NCBI GenBank assembly: GCA_003278345.1
Contig: QCFH01000005.1
Coordinates: 1 to 64,000, forward strand
Reading direction: 5' to 3'
Source: Prochlorococcus sp. AG-363-C02
GTDB taxonomy: Bacteria; Cyanobacteriota; Cyanobacteriia; PCC-6307; Cyanobiaceae
DNA: 64,000 nt
Part shown: positions 42,387 to 51,778 of the stretch, piece after piece
Layout of the letters: each line of letters starts with the position of its first letter
Position numbering within the stretch: position 1 is the first letter of the stretch
Position numbers and translations under genes: made by a program
Notes under the pieces: generated by a model
Database searches by the model: none
The model's input: only the letters and a program-made list of their open reading frames with translations
Told to the model about the DNA's origin: nothing

Positions 42387-43520
42387 GTGAAAAATATTAA
42401 TTTAGTAGTTCTTCTTCCTCATGGATTGGAAGAAATTGGTGCTGTTGAATTGCAAAGTTTAGGGGCTAAAGCTATCAAAATAGTTAGAGGTAGTGTTTTC
42501 TGTAGAGTTGATTTACGGTGTTTTTATCGTATACATCTTCAGGCAAGAGTCCCTTTTCGAATTCTTAGAGAAGTTAGTAAATTTAGATGTAATGGAAAAC
42601 AATCTTTATATTATGAGATTCAAAACGCATTTGATTTTTCAGAATGGTTAGATCCATCTAAAAGTTTTCGTGTAGATATTTCTGGAGTTACTAAAGAGTT
42701 AAATCATAGTCATTTCACAGCTTTACAAGTTAAAAATGCAATTATTGACTTACAAAGAAAAATCTGGGGTGAAAGATCATCTGTAAATTTATCTGAACCA
42801 GATGTATGTATTCATGTACATCTGAAATCTGATTATGCAAGCTTGAGCTTTGCTACTTCTAGTAGTAGCTTGCATCGCAGAGGCTATAAAACTGCTGTTG
42901 GTATTGCACCTTTAAAAGAAAATATTGCTGCTGGACTTTTAAAGATTTCCAATTGGGATGAATCATTAACTTTATTAGATCCTTTTTGTGGCTCAGGTAC
43001 TTTTCTTTTAGAAGCTGCCAGTATGGCTAGAGGAATTGCCCCTGGTTTAAATAGAAAATATTTATTTGAGACTTGGCCTGACTTTAATAAGAGTCTTTGG
43101 AATTTAGAGAAAAAAGAAGCTATAAGTCTTTTTGATCCTGTAAAAAATTTGCCAAAGATTTTAGGTTTTGAAATGGATATTGATATTTTTAATGATGTAA
43201 AAACTAATATTAATCATACTAAATTTGAACAAGATATTGAAATAAAATTAGGTAGATTTAATGAATTCAAATTGCCAAATACAGCAGGTATTGTAGTTTG
43301 TAATCCTCCTTATGGAAAACGATTAGGTGATGAACAAGATCTAGAAATTCTATATAAAGATTTAGGTAATTTTCTTAAAATCAATGCATCTGGATGGGAT
43401 CTTTGGTTATTAAATGGTAACCGTAGGTTAAGTTCATGCCTTGGTATGAGATGCTCAAGACGCTTCCCAGTAAGTAATGGTGGAATAGATTGTAGATGGA
43501 TGCATTATGAAATTCATTGA
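42387..43520 (+). CDS. THUMP-domain class I SAM-dependent RNA methyltransferase (RlmL-like)
   Basis: SLHRRGYKTAVGIAPLKENIAAGLL, LLDPFCGSGTFLLEA, VVCNPPYGKRLG. Confidence 0.9.
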   Translation: MKNINLVVLLPHGLEEIGAVELQSLGAKAIKIVRGSVFCRVDLRCFYRIHLQARVPFRILREVSKFRCNGKQSLYYEIQNAFDFSEWLDPSKSFRVDISGVTKELNHSHFTALQVKNAIIDLQRKIWGERSSVNLSEPDVCIHVHLKSDYASLSFATSSSSLHRRGYKTAVGIAPLKENIAAGLLKISNWDESLTLLDPFCGSGTFLLEAASMARGIAPGLNRKYLFETWPDFNKSLWNLEKKEAISLFDPVKNLPKILGFEMDIDIFNDVKTNINHTKFEQDIEIKLGRFNEFKLPNTAGIVVCNPPYGKRLGDEQDLEILYKDLGNFLKINASGWDLWLLNGNRRLSSCLGMRCSRRFPVSNGGIDCRWMHYEIH

Positions 43521-43903
43521 GTTTTTCCAAAAACAGCTTTGGTACTTTTAGATAAACCTTCTAACGTTTCTGGTAAATAAGGACCTTTTGTTAGATAACC
43601 TCCTAATCTGAAACTTATTCCTGCAAATGTTATATCCATTAAGGATAAAATTAACAATGAATTTCCAATATTCAAATTAAAGGTATTTTGCATCCAAAGG
43701 ATTGTGATGATGTGAAAAGCTAGTAAAGCAAAAAGCATTAATATTCCACCAATTGCTAAGAATATTCCTCCACTAATTAGCCTTCTTCTTTCTCGACTTA
43801 CTTCTTTTAGTGCAATACGAACATGCAGATCCATTATTGAACTTGCTAGAGCACTAACTCTTGCAGCTGCACCAATCCCTCGTGAATCTTGTGAATCGCT
43901 CAT
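43514..43903 (-). CDS. Holin-like / YqjE-like two-TM membrane protein
   Basis: ALASSIMDLHVRIALKEVSRERRRLISGGIFLAIGGILMLFALLAFH. Confidence 0.7.
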   Translation of the reverse strand: MSDSQDSRGIGAAARVSALASSIMDLHVRIALKEVSRERRRLISGGIFLAIGGILMLFALLAFHIITILWMQNTFNLNIGNSLLILSLMDITFAGISFRLGGYLTKGPYLPETLEGLSKSTKAVFGKTQ

Positions 43904-44367
43904 TAGGATCTCCTGCCTCCTACCATAAGTATGCCTAATAAAACACCAATACCTGCTGCAATGCCTATAGCAACAAGCGGTCGTTGGCGCACAGGTTTTT
44001 CTATGCGAGGCCTTAGAGTGCTATTTAGCTCATCTAATAGATCTTCTAATTGCTTTTCAAGTGGTTCTAGGCTTTCTGCAATTTCTTTTGTACGATCACT
44101 AGCTACATTCAATAAATCTTCTAGTTGCTCTAATACACCTTCTGATGTTTTTCCAGAGTGCAATGAAATAATTTCGACTAAATCATCAAGGCTTCCTCTT
44201 GTTGCTTCAATTGTTTGTTTTGCTAAATCAGGCCATTGTTCTTGAATTTTCGGTAATAATTCATCAAACTGTTGAGAAAACCATTTATTAGAGAGAGTAT
44301 TTCTCTCTGGGCTAGGAGTATCAACTTGGGCCTGGTTTTCCCAAGAGGCGGAATTCTCTGATTCCAT
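43903..44367 (-). CDS. YqjD/DUF883-like protein with glycine-zipper TM tail
   Basis: Amphipathic helix followed by RPLVAIGIAAGIGVLLGILMVGGRRS. Confidence 0.65.
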   Translation of the reverse strand: MESENSASWENQAQVDTPSPERNTLSNKWFSQQFDELLPKIQEQWPDLAKQTIEATRGSLDDLVEIISLHSGKTSEGVLEQLEDLLNVASDRTKEIAESLEPLEKQLEDLLDELNSTLRPRIEKPVRQRPLVAIGIAAGIGVLLGILMVGGRRS

Positions 44368-44609
44368 AAGTTCCAGACTGTTTTATAAAGCGTAGTGAGC
44401 TATTTGCTTTTATGGAACCCTTTTATTCTTTGATTCTTTCAAACCCAACTTTTGAATGGTTGTTGAGAGATACTTGTAAATCTAGTCCCAATCTATGATC
44501 TGTACCTTTTTCTGCTGATTTATTAACATTCAGACGTCGTCTTTGCTTACATTTATTGCTATATGAATGCTTCTAGTGCTAAAAGTTCATTGTAATTAAC
44601 TTTGTGATC

Positions 44610-44741
44610 ATGGACGTCGGGTTGTCTTCAATGTTTTTTGCGTCCAATACTATCCCTACAGATTTTGGCTTAGTTCTTGCTGCAATTGCGGGTGCAGGAA
44701 GCTTGCTTTTAATTGCTTTAAGGTTTGTACCCTCTGATTAA
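44610..44741 (+). CDS. Small single-TM protein (43 aa)
   Basis: ATG...TAA: MDVGLSSMFFASNTIPTDFGLVLAAIAGAGSLLLIALRFVPSD; not in the supplied ORF track. Confidence 0.6.
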   Translation: MDVGLSSMFFASNTIPTDFGLVLAAIAGAGSLLLIALRFVPSD

Positions 44742-45082
44742 AAAGGGCTAGATTAACAGGTTCAATTCACTTGGTTTATCCTTATCCTTAAGGGTTAATT
44801 GCTTGTGAATAAAAATATTTTTAAAAGTTACTAAATTATTAAAATTTTTTAATAAGATATTAGTTATAGCTTTAATTGAAAATTCATTTTTCTTTTTGTA
44901 CTTATCTTCTTAATATTATATAGTTTTTTACCTATAAAATTTAGGAATTTATTGGTCTAATTATAGTTCTAGCAACCATAGTTTATAAAATCTTGTTATA
45001 TAACACCATTAAAAACTAAAATGGCACTTAGCTGTTTATTCTATAAATAATAATTATGATTTTTGAAATCATTTAAATAATT

Positions 45083-45463
45083 GTGAATAGTCGGTGGGTA
45101 ATCCTTAGACATACTCTTTCTAAGGATTCTTTAGATGGATTGCACTACGATTTGTTGTTGGAAGACTATGAATATTGTCGAACATGGCGCTTGCCTCGCA
45201 TTCCAAAAATTAATGGTTCTTTAGTAGAGGCTATTTCTATTTCTCCTCATAAACTTCATTGGTTAGACAAAGAAGAGTCTGAGGTTTCTGGTGGAAGAGG
45301 ATGGGCTAAGCGAATTTATGGAGGAACATTTATAGGATCTTTACCTTTATCTAAAAGTGAAATTTTATCTGTAGAAATCAGAAGTACTAGTCTCAAAGGT
45401 AAGTTGGAAATAGTTGATGGCCTATGCAGAATTAGTTCTAATTCTAAATTCGATTTCATTTAA
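45083..45463 (+). CDS. Small protein resembling the LigD 3'-phosphoesterase domain
   Basis: WVILRHTLSKDSLDGLHYDLLLEDYEYCRTWRLPRIP...HKLHWLDKEESEVSGGRGWAKRIYGGTFIG. Confidence 0.6.
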   Translation: MNSRWVILRHTLSKDSLDGLHYDLLLEDYEYCRTWRLPRIPKINGSLVEAISISPHKLHWLDKEESEVSGGRGWAKRIYGGTFIGSLPLSKSEILSVEIRSTSLKGKLEIVDGLCRISSNSKFDFI

Positions 45464-45526
45464 GTATTGAGCCCTTGAGCTTCTCTTATGTTTCGCTAAT
45501 GTTTGTGTTCAAGTTCATGAGTTCTG

Positions 45527-48500
45527 TTGGTTTACATCAATCAAGTAGGCCTAACAAATTTCAAGTCTTTTGGAGGGTCGATGACTATCCCTCTAGAGGA
45601 AGGCTTTACTGTGGTTACAGGACCAAATGGATCAGGTAAAAGTAATATTCTTGATGGTGTTCTTTTTTGTCTTGGCTTAGCAACTAGTCGCGGAATGCGA
45701 GCTGAAAGACTGACAGATTTAGTTAATAGTTCTGTTTTAAAAGCAGGAAAATCAGCAGAGACGGTTGTAAGTGTTCGATTTGATTTAGAGGGATGGCAGC
45801 CTGATTTAGCTGAGGAGGGACTTGAGATTCCCGAGGAAGGACCATGGATTAAGCCTGGTCAAAAAGAATGGAACGTAACAAGGAAATTGAGAGTGATGCC
45901 AGGTGGCTCTTATAGTTCTACGTATATTGTTGATGGAGAGGTATGCAATTTGCAGCAACTTCAGACTCAGTTGCGTCGACTTAGAATTGACCCTGAAGGA
46001 AGCAATGTTGTCATGCAAGGAGATGTGACAAGAGTTGTTTCCATGAGCAATAAAGATAGGAGAGGCTTGATTGATGAACTTGCTGGTGTGGCATTATTTG
46101 ACAATCGAATAGATCAGGCAAAGCAAAAGTTAGATGATGTTTTTGACCGTCAGGAACGTTGTCGCATAGTTGAACAGGAACTGCTTTCTTCTAAACAACG
46201 CTTAGAAAAAGATTGTGAAAAAGCTCGTCTTTATAAAAAGCTTAAGGATCAGATGAAGATTGGCAGAGAACAGGAGTCTATCTTGGTTTTTGAGAATGCA
46301 AAGAAAGATCTTGTAAATTTAAAGTCACGTCAAAAGGATTGTATAGAGAAGGAAGTTATAGATCAGAAAGTTCTTTTAGAATCTAAGGTAAAAGTAAATG
46401 AAGCTGAAAAAAAATTAAAAGTACTTCAATTTGAAGTTAAGGCTTTAGGAGAAGATAAATTAATTAAAATTCAAGGTGAAATTGCGGGGTTGGAGACTAA
46501 GTCTCGCGAGTTAGATCGTCAGGCTATATATCACAAGGAAGAAGGAGAAAAACTTAAAGAAAAGAGCCAAGAGTTAAAGTTAGAAAAGCAAAATTTGCTG
46601 CAAAATAGACTAAATAATAACGATGACTTATTAGATAAGAAAATTGAAATAGCAGAGAAGAAATTTAAAGATGCCCAAGCAGCTGTTGAAGTTTCTAGAC
46701 GAAGACTTACAGATATTGCTGGTCGTTCTGGAGAATGGGTGGAAGAATTTAAAGAACGTAGTCTTCATAGACAAAATTTACAAAATAAATTGAAGCCCCT
46801 CCAAGAAGAACAGCAAAAATTAACGGAGAGATTAGTTCAAATTAATGAACGGTTAGAAGAATTAATTATTGATAAAGATAGAGATTTATTAGAGAATAAA
46901 AAACTTAATGATGAATTAAAGATTCTTGAAACCGAATGGGAATCTGTTCTTAAAGTAATATCTCTTCAAGAGTTAGAGATTGCCAATTTAAATAGTGAAC
47001 TACAATTAAATAAACAGACTAGAGCTCGTTTAGAAATTGATCAATCTAAATTAGAAAGAGAAATAGCACGTTTGGAAAGTAGAAGGGAAACTTTGCATGA
47101 AAGTAGAGGTACAGGTGCTCTACGGCTTTTATTGGAATCAGGAATGGAAGGAATTCATGGACCTGTTGCAGATTTAGGAGAAGTTGATCAAAAATTTAGA
47201 TTAGCTCTTGAAGTTGCTGCAGGAGCAAGGATTGGTCATATAGTTGTTGATGATGATGATATTGCCTCAAATGCAATAGAACTACTTAAAAAACGTAAAG
47301 CAGGGAGATTAACTTTTTTACCACTTAATAAAATTAAAAGTAAATTATCTAAAAATAAAACTGTTTTCCAAAGACCAGATTTAGAATTGAGAGAGGAAGG
47401 ATTAATAGGAGGTGCTTTTGATTTAATTAGATTCGAAAGTATTTATAGTGAAGTATTTAAATATGTTTTTGGAGATACTATTGTCTTTAATAATTTGCAA
47501 TCAGCTCGTACGCAACTTGGAAAATCAAGAGCTGTAACACTTGCTGGGGAATTGATTGAAAAGAGTGGTGCAATGACAGGAGGTGGTTTTATAGGAAGAA
47601 GTAGTTCATTAAGTTTTGGTAGTTGTAATGAAAAAGATGATATAGAGCCTCTAAGAAAAAGGTTATTAGTTTTAGGAGAGACTTTAATTAAAGTAAAAAG
47701 TGAAGAGAATAGATTAACTAATAAATTGGATGAATTAATACCTAAGTTAAAGAAAGTTGAAAATAAAAAAGCATCTTTAGATGCACAGAGATCAGCTTTT
47801 AGTAGATCAAATGGACCTTTTCTTGAAAGACAGGAAGAGCATAAAGATAGATTTAATATCCTTAATCAATCTAAAGACGAGCATAAGAATCGTTTAACAT
47901 TAATTGAACAAGAGATTCAACCTCTTTTAATAAATTTAAATGATATTGATTCAAAGGAAGATAGCCCAATCTCTGAGGAAGTTGATAGCAATATATCTAA
48001 ATTACAAGAACATCTTAATCTCTCAGAAGATATTCTTTTTAAGGCAAAGGAGGAAAGAGATAGTTTAATTAATCAAAAGAGACATGAAGAATTAGATTTG
48101 GAAAGATTTACTGTTCAACAAAAATCTTTAATTAAAGAAGAAAAATCATTGCAAAGTTCTATTGATTTATTAACTCAGCAGCATCAAAAGTGGAGAGAAG
48201 AAAATCAAAACTTAAAAATAGAACATAAGAAGCTTGAAGTATTAAAAAAGGATCTTGAAACTTGTTTTGGACAAAAAAGATATGAAAGGGATGCTGCAGA
48301 ACAAGAATTATCTAATTGCAGGCAGAAATCTCAAGATTTAGAATGGAAGCTTGAGAGATTAAAAGATGATCTTAGGGCAATGGAGGAAGAGCTTAGGAGT
48401 AGTGAAATACGCGTGCAAGAATTAGAAAAACTTTTGCCAGATCCATGCCCTGAGATTTCAGATGAAATTCTCGAAAAAGGATTAGAGTCTCTACAAAATG

Positions 48501-49126
48501 AGTTGCAAGATTTGCAAAATCGTATTGAAGCTTTAGAACCTGTAAATATGTTGGCTTTAGAGGAACTTGAAAAATTAGATATTCGATTGAAGGATTTGGT
48601 GGAAAGACTTGAAATTTTGACAGAAGAACGTTCTGAACTATTACTTCGAGTTGAGACTGTTGCCACTCTTCGCCAACAAGCTTTTATGGAGGCTTTTGAG
48701 GCAGTAGATGTACATTTTCGTGAAATTTTTGCCAGTCTTTCCGATGGTGATGGCCATCTTCAGTTAGAAAATCCTCAAAATCCTTTGGAAGGAGGATTAA
48801 CTTTAGTTGCCCACCCCAAAGGCAAAGCAGTACGCAGATTAGCTGCAATGTCGGGAGGTGAAAAGTCATTGACTGCATTAAGTTTTCTCTTTGCATTACA
48901 ACGCTTTAGGCCTTCACCTTTTTATGCTTTAGATGAGGTGGATAGTTTTCTCGATGGAGTAAATGTTGAAAGGCTTTCTGATTTAATTGCGAAACAGTCT
49001 GAAAATGCTCAGTTTATGGTAGTAAGTCATAGACGACCAATGATTAGTGCGGCCACTCGGACTATTGGAGTAACACAAGCTAGAGGTGCTAATACACAGG
49101 TAATTGGTTTGCCTTTGGTGGCGTGA
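45527..49126 (+). CDS. smc: Chromosome segregation protein SMC
   Basis: TNFKSFGG, VVTGPNGSGKSNILDGVLFCLG, coiled coils, hinge, MSGGEKSLTALSFLFALQ, ALDEVDSFLDGVN. Confidence 0.96.
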   Translation: MVYINQVGLTNFKSFGGSMTIPLEEGFTVVTGPNGSGKSNILDGVLFCLGLATSRGMRAERLTDLVNSSVLKAGKSAETVVSVRFDLEGWQPDLAEEGLEIPEEGPWIKPGQKEWNVTRKLRVMPGGSYSSTYIVDGEVCNLQQLQTQLRRLRIDPEGSNVVMQGDVTRVVSMSNKDRRGLIDELAGVALFDNRIDQAKQKLDDVFDRQERCRIVEQELLSSKQRLEKDCEKARLYKKLKDQMKIGREQESILVFENAKKDLVNLKSRQKDCIEKEVIDQKVLLESKVKVNEAEKKLKVLQFEVKALGEDKLIKIQGEIAGLETKSRELDRQAIYHKEEGEKLKEKSQELKLEKQNLLQNRLNNNDDLLDKKIEIAEKKFKDAQAAVEVSRRRLTDIAGRSGEWVEEFKERSLHRQNLQNKLKPLQEEQQKLTERLVQINERLEELIIDKDRDLLENKKLNDELKILETEWESVLKVISLQELEIANLNSELQLNKQTRARLEIDQSKLEREIARLESRRETLHESRGTGALRLLLESGMEGIHGPVADLGEVDQKFRLALEVAAGARIGHIVVDDDDIASNAIELLKKRKAGRLTFLPLNKIKSKLSKNKTVFQRPDLELREEGLIGGAFDLIRFESIYSEVFKYVFGDTIVFNNLQSARTQLGKSRAVTLAGELIEKSGAMTGGGFIGRSSSLSFGSCNEKDDIEPLRKRLLVLGETLIKVKSEENRLTNKLDELIPKLKKVENKKASLDAQRSAFSRSNGPFLERQEEHKDRFNILNQSKDEHKNRLTLIEQEIQPLLINLNDIDSKEDSPISEEVDSNISKLQEHLNLSEDILFKAKEERDSLINQKRHEELDLERFTVQQKSLIKEEKSLQSSIDLLTQQHQKWREENQNLKIEHKKLEVLKKDLETCFGQKRYERDAAEQELSNCRQKSQDLEWKLERLKDDLRAMEEELRSSEIRVQELEKLLPDPCPEISDEILEKGLESLQNELQDLQNRIEALEPVNMLALEELEKLDIRLKDLVERLEILTEERSELLLRVETVATLRQQAFMEAFEAVDVHFREIFASLSDGDGHLQLENPQNPLEGGLTLVAHPKGKAVRRLAAMSGGEKSLTALSFLFALQRFRPSPFYALDEVDSFLDGVNVERLSDLIAKQSENAQFMVVSHRRPMISAATRTIGVTQARGANTQVIGLPLVA

Positions 49127-49188
49127 AATGAAATTAGGCTTGTTATGCTTCAAAATGATTCTCATACTTTAACTCTAAATCTTTAAGC

Positions 49189-50262
49189 TTGACCAATTCG
49201 CAATTTCCAAACGATTTAGGTGAAACTGTTCCCAGTGAAAGACTTTGGCTTCGATCAGAGTTAATGGGTACTCAGGTTATTACACGTGATAGTGGACGGC
49301 GCTTAGGTGTTGTTGGAGAAGTTGTTGTAGATATTGACAGGAGAGAAATTGTTGCTCTTGGTTTGAGAGACAACCCTCTTACGAGATTTTTACCTGGTTT
49401 ACCAAAGTGGATGCTTCTAGAACGCATTCGTCAAGTTGGAGATGTAATTTTAGTTGACTCAATAGACTCTTTAAGTGAAGAATTTACTCCAGATAGATAT
49501 AGCAATGTAATTAATTGTCAAGTAATTACTGAATCTGGAGAGCAATTAGGACGAGTTCTTGGTTTTTCCTTTGATATTGAAACCGGCGAGCTAATTAGTC
49601 TCGTCATGGGAGCAATGGGGGTACCTCTTCTAGGGGAAGGGGTACTTAGTACTTGGGAAATACCAGTAAATGAGATTGTAAGTAGCGGAACTGATCGAAT
49701 TATTGTTTATGAAGGTGCAGAAGATAAGTTAAAGCAATTAAGTAGTGGTTTGCTTGAAAAAATGGGCGTAGGAGGTGGAGCATGGGACGAAAGAGAAAGA
49801 GAGCGTTATAGAGTAAATTTGGTTCCTGTAGAGAATCAATTAACTTCTGGAGAAGAAATTGAACAGAATCAAAAGGCTCTCAATGCTTCATTAGACTTGG
49901 CTTTTAATCAAGAAGAAGATCAGGATCAGCAAGATTTAGAATATGAAGAATTAGAAGAAGAAAATGATTTTTATGAGAAACAGTCTCGCTATTTAGAAGA
50001 AAATAATCCACCCTTAGAATCTAATAATGATTCATTATATGTTGACGAAAATGATTCATTTCAATATCAAGAAGAGAATTATTCTTCTTCAAGAAAACCA
50101 GATTCAATTTCCTTAAATAAAGCTTCAAGCCGTAAGGCTATTGAAAATTTTGAGGATCCATTGGATGTTGAACCCCTTAAGATCAATAAATCTAAAATAA
50201 AAGAAAAAGATGAAATAAATAACGACTTAAATAAAAATGATCCTATAGAAGATCCTTGGTAA
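49189..50262 (+). CDS. PRC-barrel domain protein with acidic low-complexity tail
   Basis: Two PRC-barrel-like repeats (GRRLGVVGEVVVDIDRREIVALGL; GEQLGRVLGFSFDIETGELISLVM). Confidence 0.8.
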   Translation: MTNSQFPNDLGETVPSERLWLRSELMGTQVITRDSGRRLGVVGEVVVDIDRREIVALGLRDNPLTRFLPGLPKWMLLERIRQVGDVILVDSIDSLSEEFTPDRYSNVINCQVITESGEQLGRVLGFSFDIETGELISLVMGAMGVPLLGEGVLSTWEIPVNEIVSSGTDRIIVYEGAEDKLKQLSSGLLEKMGVGGGAWDERERERYRVNLVPVENQLTSGEEIEQNQKALNASLDLAFNQEEDQDQQDLEYEELEEENDFYEKQSRYLEENNPPLESNNDSLYVDENDSFQYQEENYSSSRKPDSISLNKASSRKAIENFEDPLDVEPLKINKSKIKEKDEINNDLNKNDPIEDPW

Positions 50263-50283
50263 TTAATATTCTCTATAGATTAA

Positions 50284-51576
50284 TTATAATTTAGATATTA
50301 TTAATTTAATTTCTGCAACAATTGATTGAATCGCCCCGCTTTTACCTCTTAATAATTTTAATTCTTCTTTTAGATCTTTCAATCTTTCTTTAGAATTTAT
50401 CCAATAATTTGCTTCTTTTGCTATTTCTATTGGGCTTATTATACCTACTCTTTCTGGTACAATCATTCTATTTGCTTTTATATTTGGCCAAGCTACATAT
50501 TTATGACCTCTAAGTCTCCAATAATTAATTAACCATCCAATGCAAGATTTAATTAAAGGAAATCTTCCAAATATTCCAATTAACCCATCCCAAGCCTCCA
50601 TTACATTAAGATGCTGTGTTGGTAAAACTACAATCATTGGAATACATAATGAGCCTAATTCAGAGGTATTAGCTCCAACTGTTGTTATAGCTAAATCACA
50701 TTGACTTAAGAATTTATATGCAGGATTTTCTTCTATTAGATGTATCTGTGTATTCTTAATTGTTATTATTTTTTTCCATAAAATTTCATCATTTGCTTCC
50801 TCTATTTCTTTTATATTTGATGAATATTGTTGAGAGATTTTATTACTAGGACTGTTGAAATATTGTATTTCTTCAATGCTAGTTGTGGGTGCTATAGGTA
50901 TTAGCAAATTAGCGTCAGGGATCATTTTTTGAATATGATCTGCTACTTCTAAGAAAAATGGAACTCCTACTGAAAGCTTTGCTTTTTTAGATCCAGGTAA
51001 TAATGCTATCCATTTCCCTTTTGGAAGTGGATTTTCCCTTTCAGCATTTTTCTGAATATCGGCCATTAGATCACCAACTACAACGCAACGCTTTTGTAAT
51101 TTTTTAGGTAATAGTTCTTTAACTTGTTCAGACATTGCAGCGATTCGGTCATTCCAGAAAGGCCACCTAGCAACCCATTCTGCATATGTAATATTTTTGT
51201 AATTGAGTCTTCTTGCTAAAAGTACACTCCAAAATTGATCACCTCCAAGAAATATAACGACTCCCTTTGAAGGCCAATAATTAAATTTTTTTGGGTTAAA
51301 TAAGAGTCTCCAGAAATCTTTAGCTTTTGATATAGATCCAAATATTTTCCATTTCGCTGCAACTTTTTCCTCATTGCCTGTTGCATTTGGGCATGGAACT
51401 AGAACCAGTCTCAAGCTTATTGGTGCTGAGGGATCATAGGAGGTTTTAATTGGAAGACTGTTTTTTAGTTTTTCTGCAATAGGCTTTACCCAAGTATTAA
51501 GCTCACCCGGACCATTGGAAACTATAACTATTACAAGTTCAGTTTCTTTAGTTTCTGAAAATTGGCTGAAATTCAA
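50284..51576 (-). CDS. Lipid-A-disaccharide synthase-related (LpxB-like) protein
   Basis: VIVVSNGPGELNTWVKPIAEKL, GDLMADIQ, ALLPGSKKAKL, AITTVGANTSELGSL. Confidence 0.7.
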   Translation of the reverse strand: MNFSQFSETKETELVIVIVSNGPGELNTWVKPIAEKLKNSLPIKTSYDPSAPISLRLVLVPCPNATGNEEKVAAKWKIFGSISKAKDFWRLLFNPKKFNYWPSKGVVIFLGGDQFWSVLLARRLNYKNITYAEWVARWPFWNDRIAAMSEQVKELLPKKLQKRCVVVGDLMADIQKNAERENPLPKGKWIALLPGSKKAKLSVGVPFFLEVADHIQKMIPDANLLIPIAPTTSIEEIQYFNSPSNKISQQYSSNIKEIEEANDEILWKKIITIKNTQIHLIEENPAYKFLSQCDLAITTVGANTSELGSLCIPMIVVLPTQHLNVMEAWDGLIGIFGRFPLIKSCIGWLINYWRLRGHKYVAWPNIKANRMIVPERVGIISPIEIAKEANYWINSKERLKDLKEELKLLRGKSGAIQSIVAEIKLIISKL

Positions 51577-51588
51577 GGTTTTTAATTA

Positions 51589-51670
51589 TGCGGATGGCGA
51601 GACTTGAACTCGCAAGGCCGAAGCCACACGCTCCTTAGACGTGCGTGTCTACCAATTCCACCACATCCGC
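51589..51670 (-). tRNA. tRNA-Leu, anticodon read as AAG, CCA not encoded
   Basis: GCGGATG-TGGTGGAATTGGTAGACAC-G-CACGT-CTAAGGA-GCGTG-variable arm TGGCTTCGGCCTT-GCGAG-TTCAAGT-CTCGC-CATCCGC-A. Confidence 0.92.
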
Positions 51671-51778
51671 AGACAAAACAAAGTTTTGAACTAATTCAAA
51701 GTTGATCATATACCGTATACCTTTTAAAAGGATGGGTCTAAGCACTGATACGATCTTTTTAATGAATTAAGATCTTGA

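Noticed and set aside
43514-43903. Holin-like protein as evidence of prophage
   Set aside because: No lysin, capsid, terminase or integrase nearby; better explained as a YqjE-like membrane protein.
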